Positions 31,201 to 38,612 of a stretch of DNA of 64,000 nt are shown piece after piece; position 1 is the first letter of the stretch, and every line of letters begins with the position of its first letter. This DNA comes from Pararge aegeria. Its lineage: Eukaryota; Arthropoda; Insecta; Lepidoptera; Nymphalidae. A program made the translations under genes and the position numbers. Under the pieces are notes generated by a model. That model saw only the letters and a list, made by a program, of their open reading frames with translations, was not told where the DNA came from and searched no databases. Where the stretch lies: the NCBI RefSeq assembly GCF_905163445.1, contig NC_053191.1, forward strand, positions 992,001-1,056,000, given 5' to 3'.

Positions 31201-33853
31201 AAGATAGAAAAATGGATGTTAAAACGAAAAATGTTACATGTAAACAGTTGTTGTTGAAAAAGAGCAACTGATGAGTTTCTTGCCGGCTTCTTCTCGGTCG
31301 AATCTGCCTTCCGAACCGGTGGTCGAGTCACTACAAAGAGACAGACTTGACGTTTCAAGAGTTCTTATATTATGCCTACTTAAAATAAATGAATTTTGAA
31401 TTTGAATTTGAAGGGACCGCTCATTTTATTCTTTATTAACTTTTCGAATCATACCTATTCTCGGAATTCCTTTTTTACTTCGTAGGTATATATTCAACAC
31501 AAACACGTTAAGTTCACGCGTAATTATAAACTTAACGTTCCTATTTTAGGTTCTTACAGTACTCTCTCCGTAACAGACTTTGGAGTATGTTACGGCGAGA
31601 GTACTGCTGTTGAAACTCTGAAGGGAACCCAAGTTCCGTTTATGAACGAATGAATGAATGAATACACTTTTATTGTACACCAAAGAAAATGTAGTTACAG
31701 AGAGTTTACTTGCAGTAGCTTCGCAATATATTTATAACAATTTAATAATTGTTAAACAAAACATTAATCTTTATAAAAAAAAAGTTAATATAAACAATCG
31801 ACTTACTAGAAACTGTCATAAATTAGTGATATTAGAATAATTTTACGAGCAATATAACTATTACAGGAACACGAATGGTTGACCCTCGGAGGCAAGGAGC
31901 CCTTGCCCTCCGAGGAAGAGAACTGCCGTCTGGTGGAGGTGACGGATGAAGACATGGAGCGCGTAGTCACCTCCATCCCGAACCTGTCAACCCTCATACT
32001 CATCAAGACAATGCTCAAGAAACACAGCTTTCAGGTAAACTACTAAAGAAAGTTTTAAAACCCAAATAATGTACTAAAAATAATTCTTTAGATCCTAGGT
32101 ACAGGTCATCACCCCACTATGGCTAAAACTTTTATCAAGTTTTTAGTTTAAGTTTCGTTAGTTAATATTCCTAGTTCAATAGAATTGTATAATTCTTCTA
32201 GTTAACCCTCTAGTACATCAAAATCGGTTTCATTTGATACGCATATTGAAGGAGTTGTTAAAAAAAAGTTATTCGCCATTTTGTAGCAGCGGCCATCTTG
32301 TGCCGTGAAACATAGCTAAAACCCTCCCGTCATTTACCTTTCAAACTTAAAATAAATAAAATCAAAATCGGTTCATCCGTTCGAGACCTACGATGCTACA
32401 GACAGACACACACAAACAGACATATCTAACTTATAACACCCCGTCATTTTGCAAACATAAATAATTATATTTATAATTCCACTGATTCCTTCCAGAGATC
32501 ATTCTTGCTAAAAATAAGGAATTAAAACTGTAAACTGAAAATCAAATACCAGCAATAAAATTGGACCAGATAGGTTTCCCTGTTTAATACCCTTTTTTAA
32601 TTTTAACGCGTGTAATCCAAATTATTTCAAAAGATATCATATATACTACACAAAGTTAATGTAAAAAGTGAAGGTTTTGGCCTATATGCTATTTTAAGAT
32701 TTTTGTAGATAGTCACCACGCAAATATCCTGTATAAATCAATACAAACAAAAAATTGCACGAAGTAGAATCACATACGTCATCACGTTTCAGAAATATAA
32801 GCTGTCAACTTTGTACTGATGGCGAATCGGAGAAGTACTAAAATAACTTAAAGATGATCATGCCACTCAAATGTCTCGGTCAGATCAATTAATGCTAATT
32901 CTGGATTGTCTGACATTGAAACTATCATCTTATAATAAATAATAATCTAAGTAAAATTAATATAATAAGCAATTTCTAATTACATGCTATGCTGAACAGT
33001 GGCACATTAGTAGACCAAGATTAATGATGACATGAGTTGACATGTATTTCTGATCTCTTTCAGAATCCATTCCTACGTAGTCGCGAAGGCAGCGCAAGAC
33101 GTGAGTCTACTGACGCAGGAGCGGTGGTGGGTGCTGATGAAGCTGAAAGGGAAGGGGAAGCAGCTCGAGCCACGCGAAGGGCCAATCTCGCTCGTTCAGG
33201 GCGGTCATTATCAGCCCCCGGGAACTATCTGACAGACAAGTATGTATTTATAAACCCACATAATGTGGGGTCGGCACAACATCTTCTTCTTCAACCAAAC
33301 GCTACCCCACTAGATAAGGTTCGGCACAACATGTCCAAAATGTACTATCTACGCACGTTTCACTCCGGCTCAGGGAATGTTGACTTAGTATAGCAATAGA
33401 CAACAGATCTTTAAAACAAAATAAGATTTTAATGAAGTAAATCTGATAAATTTTAGAGTGTGTCTTAGTGGCCCTGAAAATAGATTGTAGGAATGCCTGC
33501 GAGAAACTCTGAAGCAGTTCTTTTAAAAATTATTATATATATTTTGTTAATACCATCTGTTGGGTGAAAGCGCAACCAATTGCTCACAAAAACAATGTTT
33601 CAGGCATAAAGTTACAAATTGCATTCAGGGTTCACAAGAGGGTGTTTATAAAGATTATTTTTTGTGTCTCAACAGGCAACAGTCGTTCGAAATCGCACTC
33701 GAGTCAGTTCAAGAGTCCAAAGAACGTGACGTGAAACCGACGAAACTTACTGAACAGAGTGTCCAGAATGCTCCTAAAGCTCAGCCTAACTCCAAAGTTC
33801 AAGAGAAGGAAAATAAACAGAATGGAAGTAGAAAGGAGAACAAGGCAAGGTGA
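14377..33853 (+). CDS. CaMKK: calcium/calmodulin-dependent protein kinase kinase (CaMKK), ten exons, N-terminus not found
   Basis: CaMKK is a cytosolic serine/threonine kinase that phosphorylates the activation loops of CaMKI, CaMKIV and AMPK. The joined exons (14377-14457, 16767-16953, 17838-17891, 22111-22281, 25981-26128, 28007-28197, 28897-29112, 31867-32034, 33064-33239, 33676-33853) give 522 residues with matching phases and GT..AG borders. Visible parts: glycine loop GQGSYG (88-93), catalytic Lys in AMK (110), the Arg/Pro-rich insert typical of CaMKK (about 121-142), HRDIKPANLL (221-230), DLG in place of DFG (240-242), GTPAF with the activation-loop Thr (259), APE (264-266), and the autoinhibitory/calmodulin-binding stretch IKTMLKKHSFQNPF (395-408). 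A tail with RSLSAPGN (452-459), an RSxSxP-type 14-3-3 motif, follows. Upstream exons with the start codon were not located and may lie left of the window. The CaMKK call itself is very secure. Confidence 0.95.
14626..14710 (-). repeat. tRNA-like head of a SINE
   Basis: On the minus strand, AGACCCGTAGCTTAGTGG resembles box A and ATGTTTAAATCCTGTC resembles box B. The acceptor stem does not pair, so it is not a working tRNA gene. Confidence 0.45.
14727..15178. mobile_element. hAT-type MITE with perfect TIRs and 8-bp TSD
   Basis: Terminal inverted repeats of 30 bases are perfect: 14735-14764, starting TATGGAGGGTAGAGG, against 15141-15170. They are flanked on both sides by the identical octamer CTTCAGCC (14727-14734 and 15171-15178). 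An 8-base target duplication points to the hAT superfamily. The interior (376 bases) has no transposase frame. It sits in the intron after the first located CaMKK exon. Confidence 0.85.
15225..15410 (+). repeat. dispersed repeat family D, copy 2
   Basis: Shares GTAGCGTAGGTA, TATGGAAAAATAAATATGC, AATATTTTTACC and CGTAACTCCGTTACACGTTG with 9090-9425, and starts just right of the MITE. Confidence 0.6.
15411..16029. other. intronic, no feature recognised
   Basis: AT-rich CaMKK intron sequence. A minus-strand open frame at 15592-15855 has no recognisable content. Confidence 0.3.
16030..16330 (+). repeat. SINE III copy fused to a LINE A tail
   Basis: 16080-16265 is a family III SINE (GTGAGGAAACCTG, CCCTGTAGTGGGCC, GAGTTGATATCATGAT). 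From 16266 it runs into the LINE A 3' UTR (GTGGTAGAATCAGTACAAAC, TTGACGTTTCAAAAG). Confidence 0.55.
16430..16640 (-). repeat. tRNA-derived SINE (family I), minus orientation
   Basis: Tail at the left (AATAAATAATATACTACGAC), then the SINE body through CACTGAAAAACATTTATG to TTTTCCAGTTGTGGGAATCG. It is cut within the tRNA-like head, 110 bases before the next CaMKK exon. Confidence 0.7.
16767..16953 (+). CDS. CaMKK: CaMKK exon: pre-kinase linker and start of the kinase domain
   Basis: The acceptor is TCATGCCAG and the donor CAG|GTAAGA. It encodes a Ser/Arg-rich linker (SLLRSHAAKSAECSGQGS, then RRIPRESRRVSLAQASG) and the family signature YVQLNQYRLLEPIGQ that opens the kinase domain. An alternative acceptor eight bases further (TATCAG, exon from 16775) would break the phase match with the exon at 14377. 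Confidence 0.85.
16976..17103. mobile_element. palindromic fold-back MITE, copy 2
   Basis: Diverged copy of the element at 6621-6769: GACAGGTCTGCGACAGGCGTA on the left, TACGTCTGTCGCAAGCCTG and GTGAGATACGT on the right, with AAACGTCACTTTTGT inside. Confidence 0.6.
17195..17490 (+). repeat. SINE-like family III copy
   Basis: Contains TTTACGGTGAAGGAAAACAT, GGGAACCTGCATGCCTGA, GTGTCGTGGACTATGGCC and CCCTATAATAGGACGG. Intronic. Confidence 0.55.
17584..17656 (+). repeat. CA-rich microsatellite with CCCACA variants
   Basis: About 73 bases of CACACA interrupted by regularly placed CCCA and CGC variants, 180 bases before the glycine-loop exon of CaMKK. Confidence 0.85.
17838..17891 (+). CDS. CaMKK: CaMKK exon: glycine loop
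   Basis: An 18-codon exon between TTTATTTACAG and GT|GAGTTA, phase 0 at both ends. It encodes GSYGIVKLAYSEEDDTHY, completing the ATP-binding glycine loop with the GQ of the preceding exon. Confidence 0.95.
17925..18320 (+). repeat. LINE B tail followed by a SINE-C type element
   Basis: 17925-18090 has TTAAGGATTGCTTTAACGAT and AAACCCAACTAAGTTCGCTG / CTTGGACCAGGG of LINE B. 18115-18260 has AAGGTTGCCTGGCAGAGATC, seen again at 30615-30670 and, reversed, 26570-26600. Confidence 0.55.
18360..18890 (+). repeat. LINE family A, 3' end with C-terminal coding remnant
   Basis: The frame at 18508-18705 encodes the end of the LINE A protein (SIRFYNMIPKGILDLPMHTF, TFDEFLNDKLDWKQLASLSS, AR, stop). The 3' UTR follows with GGCTCTTCTCGGTAGAATCT, TTGACGTTTCAAAAGTGC and AATAAATGAATTTGAATTTG. 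Confidence 0.7.
18891..20285. other. intronic, scattered repeat pieces
   Basis: Includes a tRNA-like SINE piece at about 19135-19180 (minus) and a SINE I 3' fragment at about 19750-19920 (TCATCTTAGTACCCATAACA, GGGACTAGATGGC). No gene was recognised. Confidence 0.4.
20286..20545 (+). promoter_or_regulatory. CpG-rich island with TATA-like box inside a CaMKK intron
   Basis: 20290-20490 is much richer in CG dinucleotides than its surroundings (GGAGCCGGCTGCACGCACG, GCGAGAGCGCGGAACGAGCG, GATGCGTCCGCGTGGACAG). It is followed by CTTCTATATAACAATAC at 20486-20502, a TATA-like box. This could be an alternative promoter, a TE promoter, or another gene's start. No exon downstream could be tied to it. Confidence 0.3.
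21300..21990 (+). repeat. LINE family A copy rearranged by an inverted duplication
   Basis: LINE A sequence from about 21310 (AAGAGCTGTGCGATCGATAT) to the 3' UTR end (CTACTTGAAATAAATGAATT). It contains the coding remnant TTGATGAATTCCTTAACGAC of the FDEFLND motif. The reading is interrupted by the palindrome at 21591-21760. Confidence 0.65.
21591..21760. repeat. 170-bp near-perfect palindrome without spacer
   Basis: Positions 21591-21675 and 21676-21760 are reverse complements over 85 bases with a single mismatch at the centre (T/T at 21674/21677). The arms start ATTTTAACTATGTATTAAAA and the centre reads GGATGCTTCC. They consist of LINE A coding-end sequence. Confidence 0.95.
22111..22281 (+). 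CDS. CaMKK: CaMKK exon: catalytic Lys, Arg/Pro insert, alpha-C helix
   Basis: 57 codons, phase 0 at both ends. It starts AMKILSKRKL (ATP-anchoring Lys), then carries RTPPRKTGPGPPPDPLQR, the Arg/Pro-rich insert that sets CaMKKs apart from other CaM kinases and is needed for recognition of some substrates in the mammalian enzymes. It ends with IYREIAVLKKLDHPNVVKLV. The intron after it begins the 107-bp repeat array 130 bases downstream. Confidence 0.97.
22414..23055 (+). repeat. tandem array, six 107-bp units plus a partial seventh
   Basis: The block TTGTAAAGCCAACATCTCC starts at 22414, 22521, 22628, 22735, 22842, 22949 and (as AAGTCAACAT) 23056, exactly 107 bases apart each time. Units differ at only a few positions. 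Each unit has inverted ends (ATTATTCATTGTAAAG at the left, CTTTACAATGAATAAT at the right). The seventh unit runs on into the longer dispersed repeat (to about 23240). Confidence 0.97.
23056..23240 (+). repeat. dispersed repeat with the GATGCTCCGG core
   Basis: The single-copy form of the array unit: TCTCCTGAGGATGCTCCGG, CGTGCGTACAGGGTACATTG, ATCTGTTTGGTGTGGAGTAT, CTGCTTTTCGCGGAGTATAG. It probably supplied the sequence that was amplified to its left. Confidence 0.65.
23560..23830 (-). pseudogene. non-LTR reverse transcriptase C-terminal fragment
   Basis: Minus-strand frame with TYGCQTWSLTMGLIKKLRVT and QRKIEGAMLGVSL, a block that follows the reverse-transcriptase domain in many insect LINEs as I recognise it. 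No intact domain remains. Confidence 0.6.
23860..24415 (+). repeat. SINE III followed by a SINE II tail
   Basis: 23865-24080 carries GGACTTCGGTTTCACTTTC, GAGAAAACCTTAACGCCTC and a GTCCAC block. 24310-24410 carries GGTACCATCTTAGACTGGAT, GGGGATAACTTCAGTGGAAT and an A-run. Confidence 0.5.
24465..24690. repeat. two GATGCTCCGG-family pieces in opposite orientation
   Basis: 24470-24600 reads on the minus strand (ACGTTTCGCTCCGG, ATACTCCACATCAAACAGAT). 24601-24690 reads on the plus strand (ACAGATTCTCCTACTTTTCGCGGAGTA, AAGCTTAATTTTCATAA). The two meet head to tail around GTTGACTC. Confidence 0.5.
24691..25145. other. intronic, no feature recognised
   Basis: CaMKK intron with no recognised repeat or gene. 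Short open frames at 24866-25220 have no recognisable content. Confidence 0.3.
25150..25425 (+). mobile_element. Helitron-like element with (TA)n
   Basis: Begins TTAATATTATAAATGCGAAA and ends GACAGAGGGCAACAGCTAGT. The interior holds a (TA)n run at 25267-25295. Both termini match the reversed element at 52141-52710. Confidence 0.65.
25430..25720 (-). repeat. SINE III and LINE B tail, both minus orientation
   Basis: 25435-25600 has CCCACTACGGGGCACGGGTC, GGCATGCAGG and CACGATGTTTTCC. 25615-25715 has CCAAGCTTTTTTATCG and CTTTTCTATAAGCTTACGTT of LINE B. Confidence 0.55.
25981..26128 (+). CDS. CaMKK: CaMKK exon: hinge and alpha-D/E region
   Basis: Starts VLDDPAEDQLYLVFQLLEGG and ends FRDVVLGVEY plus one base of a split Leu codon. 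Acceptor TTTCGTGCAG, donor TATT|GTAAGT. The FQLLEGGPV stretch corresponds to the hinge. Confidence 0.96.
26250..26640. repeat. SINE-C elements in opposite orientations
   Basis: 26310-26465 (plus) carries GGTTGCCTTTAAAAGATC, GTGATAAGGCCG and a (TTCTATTCTA) tail. 26525-26600 (minus) carries GTAGAATACAAGAGGCGGC, GCTTTAAATCTCTGCCAGGC. Confidence 0.5.
26645..26910 (-). repeat. GATGCTCCGG-family dispersed repeat, minus orientation
   Basis: Contains GCGGAATTCCATAATATATT, TTTGCTATACTCCGCGAAAA, TACTCCACACCAAA and TACGCACGCTCCGACAC, i.e. the reverse of the 2290-2560 element. Confidence 0.6.
26911..28006. other. intronic, no feature recognised
   Basis: CaMKK intron before the catalytic-loop exon. AT-rich, with no repeat I recognise from elsewhere in the window. 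It ends in a good acceptor (TTTCCCAG). Confidence 0.35.
28007..28197 (+). CDS. CaMKK: CaMKK exon: catalytic and activation loops
   Basis: Begins with the two bases completing the split Leu (LHFQRIAHRDIKPANLL), then VADLGACGEL and SGAVGTPAFRAPEA. The catalytic Asp and metal-binding Asp are both present. The activation segment reads DLG, not DFG. The donor is GAA|GTGAGT. The open frame to its left (from 27913) is intronic. Confidence 0.96.
28340..28765 (+). repeat. SINE III copy with an internal insertion
   Basis: 28370-28590 carries GTGAGTTCGAATCCCAGCTC, TTGCATGCCTGAATGTTCTC, GTAGTGGACTACGGCC and CCCGTGCCCTGCA. The end of the element (GTAATGGGTTGACATGATGG) is only reached at about 28737, so about 150 bases have been inserted. 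Confidence 0.5.
28897..29112 (+). CDS. CaMKK: CaMKK exon: kinase C-lobe
   Basis: 72 codons, phase 0 at both ends: AADIWSLGVTLYAMVTGRVP through RMLEKDPVARLTMKEIK. The invariant Asp of the alpha-F helix (ADIWSLG) and the Arg of the C-lobe (ARLT) are present. Confidence 0.96.
29135..29620 (-). repeat. SINE-C and LINE B tail, minus orientation
   Basis: 29140-29250: TTTTTATTGTATACCACACA, GGCAGCCTTATCGCTACATT. 29390-29620: GGTTCCAAACGTGCCCTGG, TTAGCCGGGTGTTC, CTTTCGCGCAATACAAAC. Confidence 0.55.
29621..30589. other. intronic, no firm feature
   Basis: CaMKK intron. 29850-30150 has the look of an old LINE remnant on the minus strand (GCAGCACAATATCAGCAGC, GTAAAATTCCATGTGCCATA), but no domain could be confirmed. 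Confidence 0.3.
30590..30965 (+). repeat. SINE-C followed by a Helitron-like fragment
   Basis: 30610-30760: CTTAGGTTGCCTGGAAGAGA, GCGATAAGGCCGCC, TATGTGGTGTACAAT. 30770-30960: TTACTCTTTCACGCAAAAAT and TACTGAACG, the typical interior of a lepidopteran Helitron-like element. Confidence 0.5.
31040..31410 (+). repeat. LINE family A, 3' end with C-terminal coding remnant
   Basis: The frame at 31007-31207 ends LPMHKFKEYVKTHLLQRGYY, TIDEFLNDKVAWKQTAPLSS, LAR, stop. The 3' UTR follows to AATAAATGAATTTTGAATTTG. This is the best-preserved coding end of family A in the window. Confidence 0.7.
31549..31612 (+). other. hairpin with 18-bp stem in a CaMKK intron
   Basis: CAGTACTCTCTCCGTAAC (about 31556-31573) pairs with GTTACGGCGAGAGTACTG (about 31588-31605), with one G:T-type mismatch and a loop of about 14 bases. 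Weaker pairing continues outward. It could be a pre-miRNA-like hairpin or the core of a small MITE. Confidence 0.4.
31867..32034 (+). CDS. CaMKK: CaMKK exon: end of kinase domain, autoinhibitory and calmodulin-binding segment
   Basis: 56 codons: EHEWLTLGGKEPLPSEEENC, VEVTDEDMERVVTSIPNLST, LILIKTMLKKHSFQ. The PLPSEEENC motif and the basic amphipathic helix LILIKTMLKKHSF are family signatures. The helix is where Ca2+/calmodulin binds and relieves autoinhibition in known CaMKKs. The exon is read through cleanly with no break. Confidence 0.96.
32035..33063. other. CaMKK intron with one dispersed repeat
   Basis: 32140-32455 contains GTTATTCGCCATTTTG, AGCGGCCATCTTGTG, AAAATCGGTTCATCCGTTCG and GACAGACACACACAAACAGA, a repeat type common in Lepidoptera. 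The rest is AT-rich without recognised features. Confidence 0.4.
33064..33239 (+). CDS. CaMKK: CaMKK exon: C-terminal tail with RSLSAP motif
   Basis: Starts NPF, continuing the calmodulin-binding segment, then an Arg/Ala/Glu-rich tail and RSGRSLSAPGNYLTD. It ends two bases into a Lys codon (AA|GTATGT). RSLSAP fits the RSxSxP 14-3-3 consensus, and mammalian CaMKKs carry a similar LSAPG stretch. Confidence 0.92.
33676..33853 (+). CDS. CaMKK: CaMKK terminal coding exon
   Basis: Acceptor TGTCTCAACAG. The first base completes the split Lys. It then runs QQSFEIALESVQESKERDVK and an Lys/Asn/Glu-rich end closing in NKAR and TGA. The low-complexity tail is not conserved as far as I can tell, and the exon is assigned by phase and splice site. 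Confidence 0.85.
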
Positions 33854-34226
33854 TGCCGAGCGCCTGCGCCTCGCGCTTCACCTTGAGACCCGACGTACGA
33901 CGCGTCCAACAACCTGTTGAGTGATATGTGACCCTAGTAACTAACTCAAACATTGTTTTTATCCAAAAGCACTTGACTTAAATATCACCTAGTGGTGTTG
34001 ATACATGCTGCAATGGTAGTGGGCTAACTTGTAAGGAGTATGGCAGTTATATTATACCTATATTCCTAATTTATTTCTTCCCGACATCGTACTGGAACAC
34101 TTCTTTGTCAGTAAGCTGGTAACTAGCCACTGTCACACCAGACCTGAGAAAGGTACTGGAAGATCGACATAAGTTCAAGGTGCGTAAGTGAGCAATTTTT
34201 TAGCTTTGTCTAATTATTGTGAATGC

Positions 34227-34279
34227 AGCGCCATCTAGCGACAAAACAGTGTTTCTCAGTACTGTCACTAGATGGCGCT
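34227..34279 (+). other. hairpin in the probable CaMKK 3' UTR
   Basis: AGCGCCATCTAGCGACA (34227-34243) is the reverse complement of TGTCACTAGATGGCGCT (34263-34279), with one mismatch that would be G:U in RNA, around a 19-base loop. The ATGGCGC-type ends suggest a small MITE remnant. Confidence 0.55.
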
Positions 34280-34563
34280 CTTGCGATTCTATATAATTCG
34301 AACTTAACTTTTACGTGACCGAATAAGTAATCGCAGGTAAAAATTTTACGCTTTTAGCTATTTTTATAGCAATTCAATCGTACATGAAACTTGCGCTAAG
34401 TTAAGTTAGATTGTGCGATTTGGTCTCGAAGATGAGAATGACCTAATAGAGTTTCTATGAACATTGTTTTTTTTTTTAATTTCATTTGTTTGCGTTTTGT
34501 TCTTTGAAGTCGTCAAGTAAGGTTATTTTAAGCTGCCGCTGTCGAAACATGCATTTAACATTA

Positions 34564-34569
34564 AATAAA
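34564..34569 (+). terminator. CaMKK: candidate CaMKK polyadenylation signal
   Basis: First AATAAA after the CaMKK stop codon, 711 bases downstream. Later signals are possible. Confidence 0.35.
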
Positions 34570-34575
34570 AAATAG

Positions 34576-37500
34576 GTCAGTTTACAATGCATTTTTATAT
34601 GCTTAGCATTTTTCCTGAAACTCTGAAGTCAATTTATTGCGTTGTCTAAAACTATTAGTATACTTAAGGTAATCTTTTAAAATATTGAAAATATATATTT
34701 ATTATATATAAACATAAAGTTGATTCCAAGTCTTGACTACCATAAAATTTTGGTACCTTACGTGAGTCTTATATAGTAACTAACCATTATTAAAAAATGT
34801 AAATACGTTTTATTGGCAAAAAAAATCACCTTCCTTAGATGCCTGAGTTTGTAAAATATTTGATATTAAAATCGTATCACATTAGTAACTGAAAATAAAA
34901 GGTGTCGAATTTCAACACTCAGTCTCTAAATAAAATACCATTATGTTATTTTTTACCTGTTGTTTATAGAAGAGGTAAAACGTAGCCTAACTTAATATGA
35001 AGGTAAAAAATTCAAAAAAAAATCAAAATTCAAAATTCATTTAACAAAATTTGTAATAACGATAAATAAATATTAACAGTATTATTTATTTACCTGATAG
35101 TTACGTTATGTCACGCCGTCGCTGGGAAATAAACGTCATATAGCATATAACAAAACAAGTATAAAATATCCAAAGACAATATTTGTTTTTATTTTGAAAA
35201 GAATTATGAATATTAAAATAATTATTGTGGTAGTCAATCTTAGAATAATAAACTTTACAATAGCACATACTTAAATTATATTTTTATAGTGAATGGTATA
35301 GTTAGAATGTGATTTATCTAATTCTGAATATATTTCTCTTTTATAATGTCTAGTCTATTGCAATTGTGCATAATTCTTAAACTTTTTCACGATTTGTCAT
35401 AATATATAATGATTATTGCACTAACTTTTTATCGAGGAAAAATTTAAATTCTACTTATATTTAGAAACTAACACAATTTTGCATATAAATAGATAGTTTT
35501 TATAATATTAAATTTCTATGATAGTGATCAAATTTTTATTTACATTATAATACACTTTTCAATAAAATAATATAATATTATTGGTGATATAACATTTATT
35601 TCTTGTAAATACTAATTATGTTTTGACTTAGTTAAAAAAAAATGTTTAAATTATATTTCAAGGAAGTATAGGTACTTAATTATACATTTGTAATTTAAAT
35701 GCTCAAAACACAATTTTATTGTAAGAAATTTGTAAGTAATATTAGTCTAAGGCAAATAATACAACTGCTATCCTCATTTTGAAGTAATTATTTAAGACGC
35801 ACAGGGGAATCATTTTGATTAGATGAGAAGAGGTAAAAAATATAATTTCGCAAAGTCCATTTGATACCCAATTTGTAGTTCCTGAATGTTACATCGAACG
35901 TGGTACTGTCCGAATTTTATCAAAATGTAAGAATTGGATCACTTAATGTAATACCTGCAGGTATTGATGCTGTATTTACGATAAATCTTATAAAATGTAA
36001 CAACTTCTTATAGCATCACAAGATTTTTTTATGATTTTGAGGAATGAGTTGCTTTCATAAGCAAAATTATTTAAAATGAGCAAGTCTAAACCAATCTGTC
36101 AATACCTGTATGAGTAAAATGTAATCTCAATAGAAATTTAATAAAAAAAAATAGTTTCAATTGATTAACTGTAGTAAATATTGTATTACATGTCTCGAAA
36201 TACAATTGTATCTAGTATAAGAATTTTACATTTTAAATAAATAAAAATAACAAGTCGCCCGAGAGCATTTTAAATTCGATAATTTGCTCTTACATTGCTA
36301 AATGCAGGCGCAATATGAAGAAATACATGCAAGTCTGAAATGCCTATCGTTGGCCGATAATGAAGCTGATGATGATTAAATATCCTTTTATCAAGTAAAG
36401 TAAATATTTACGTGATGAATGTTGATATGATAAGTTAATTCCGAACATGTTCTTACTTGCATGTAGGTACATCTTCTATTAATATAAAATTGACCAATTT
36501 TTGTCGGAGTTTTGAAAACATAGATGTCTACTTAAAGTAAAGTCTTCTTATCCATTCTTAAATGTAATTCCACTTAAAAATTAATAGGGTAAACCTTTTA
36601 CCACCTTTTGGTCGAATTTCCTGCCAGCTTTCCCTTGAGCTTAGACCATAACACAGGGTGTCTCTAAATAAATAGTTATAGAGTAATACCCTGGATTTAC
36701 GCAATCAGCATAGTATTTGGTTCACTAATTTTAATTTTAATGTACGTATCAAAATTGCAGAACCGGCGGGATGTGTTTTCATATTGTGTGGTGAAGTTAT
36801 CTGCCAATTCAATTGCGGTCATCCTACCGATGCAAAAGCTTCGATATGAATTTTTTATTATGTAACCTGTGGGCGCCATCTAGAAAAAAATTTAAGGTTA
36901 GATTAATCTACTTACAAAGGTTCCAGAGTTTTTTTTTATATTCAGATATAATATTTATTTTAAGTAGGTATAGGTAATTACCTACACTATGTCACTGTGT
37001 TTTTAAGAAAGACTAGTTTACTATCATTTCTGAATTTGCGTAAATCTTGGTTACCTTCTTAATTATCTTTCCAACTTAAAGTCCAGCTTAGATATTAGGA
37101 TATTTTGTAATTTCGCGTTTTATCTTTGGCAAGCGAATGGTCCAAATATATAAATTGCCTTTACATGTTGTGATAGGTGACTAGAGATAAATGCTTTTAT
37201 TATATTATTATATAAAGATCCGGTAGATTTATAAAATCATCTCTTATTGTACCTAAGTACGATTTCGAAATTAAATATGCTTTTGAAGCCTAACATTTTT
37301 GCTAGGATTTGTCTTGTCATGTATTCTGCAAAGGTAAAGCATTAGGTATTTTATTATGACTTTCTCTTTACCGTTCTCATATTTATTATTATTGTAATTC
37401 CAAATTTGAACCCCACGATATGTATTTATTGAACTATATTACTTACTCCAAAAATAAATCAAATTTGTTGAAATAAATGAATCCAAGGTAAATTAATATC

Positions 37501-37940
37501 ACATTGATAAACCAAACGTTTGTTGATGTTATGATATACCTGTTTTTATAATTTACCTGCAACAATGCAAATTCTAGATACAACAGGTATAAAATATGAC
37601 TACTTAATAATTGAAAATTGCTTAATATCTTGGTAATTACAATTTTTGCTTATTAGCCCATATATACAAATCTAAGTTATATACCTAACATTTAAAACCC
37701 CAAAATGTACTCGTATACTTCTAATGATTTACCTGTGTTCTATTTTACATACAATTTTTGTTTGTTTGATTGTTTTATGACGCCTTTGCAGGATAATTTA
37801 TCTTATTGTGTGAGTTTGTTTATGCTGATTTTAAATTTTGAATCAAATCCAATAAACAAATTTTAATCTGAACTAATGTGTTTCATTGATTCCCTAAAAA
37901 GCTAAACCTAGGTCATGGCCAAATGCAGTATTACTTATGT
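34576..37940. other. long AT-rich stretch, no gene or known repeat
   Basis: More than 3 kb with no repeat family recognised from elsewhere in the window, which is unusual here and would fit a long 3' UTR or unique intergenic DNA. CCAATAAACAAATTTTAATC at about 37848 looks like a polyadenylation context. Confidence 0.4.
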
Positions 37941-38196
37941 GAGCCCACATATTTATAATATGTATTTATTTTTAAAAGTTTTTAGTTAAATACTTATTTC
38001 AGTTTTTATTTTTTTATAATCTGACCGGAGATAACAACACCTATTGATATTGATTATTGTAATTACACTAGACAGACTTTGTAATTCTAAGTAAGACATA
38101 ATTTTTTTTTTATGAATTTAGTTACAGTTAATTGCTGGTGTGTCTTATGAATAAATAAATATGAGCTGCAAAATCAATTTCATTTCGATGCCAATG
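37941..38196 (+). repeat. dispersed repeat family F, copy 1
   Basis: Shares CCCACAT, ATAATATGTATT, TTTTTAAAAGTTTTTA, TGATTATTGTAATTACACTA, ATTGCTGGTGTGTCTTATGA and ATTTCATTTCGATGCCAATG with 39873-40140. Confidence 0.8.
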
Positions 38197-38199
38197 ATA

Positions 38200-38295
38200 A
38201 TTGCCTCATTGGTCTATAGGTTAGCATGATCCACTGTGTATCAAGAGATCATGGCTTTGCAACTTTTGCGGTTCGGATCAAAATTCGTGAGGTAT
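38200..38295 (+). repeat. tRNA-like SINE head
   Basis: TTGGTCTATAGGTTAGCATG resembles a box-A region and TTTGCGGTTCGGATCAAAAT a box-B region. No full cloverleaf could be drawn, so this is not called a tRNA gene. Confidence 0.35.
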
Positions 38296-38612
38296 TTATT
38301 CGGATAGAGTTTCCTCCTTGAAAGAATCATCATCTTCACCACCCTTTAATGGCCTAAGGCCTTACTTAAGACACTGTTTAAAATAATAATAATAATAATA
38401 ATAAACAGTATTATAATAGTGAACAAATCGGTACTATTCAAGCAGATTCAAGCAATTCAACTCACCTTATAGTGACGTCACAACATGTAACCAGTGGCGT
38501 TCCTAGGGTTTTAAATTTGAGCAAGCCCAGTTACCTAAAGCACAAATTTAACTGGTCATGATCTCTAAGTCACCATTCTTGTTGTGCTAAATGACAAACC
38601 ATATCAACAAAT

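Larger units (their letters stand above)
33854..34575 (+). other. CaMKK: probable CaMKK 3' UTR
   Basis: Follows the TGA. It contains a SINE II fragment in minus orientation (about 33995-34150), a hairpin at 34227-34279, and the first AATAAA at 34564-34569. The true end is unknown; further AATAAA motifs lie at about 34930, 35560, 36235 and 37850. Confidence 0.45.
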
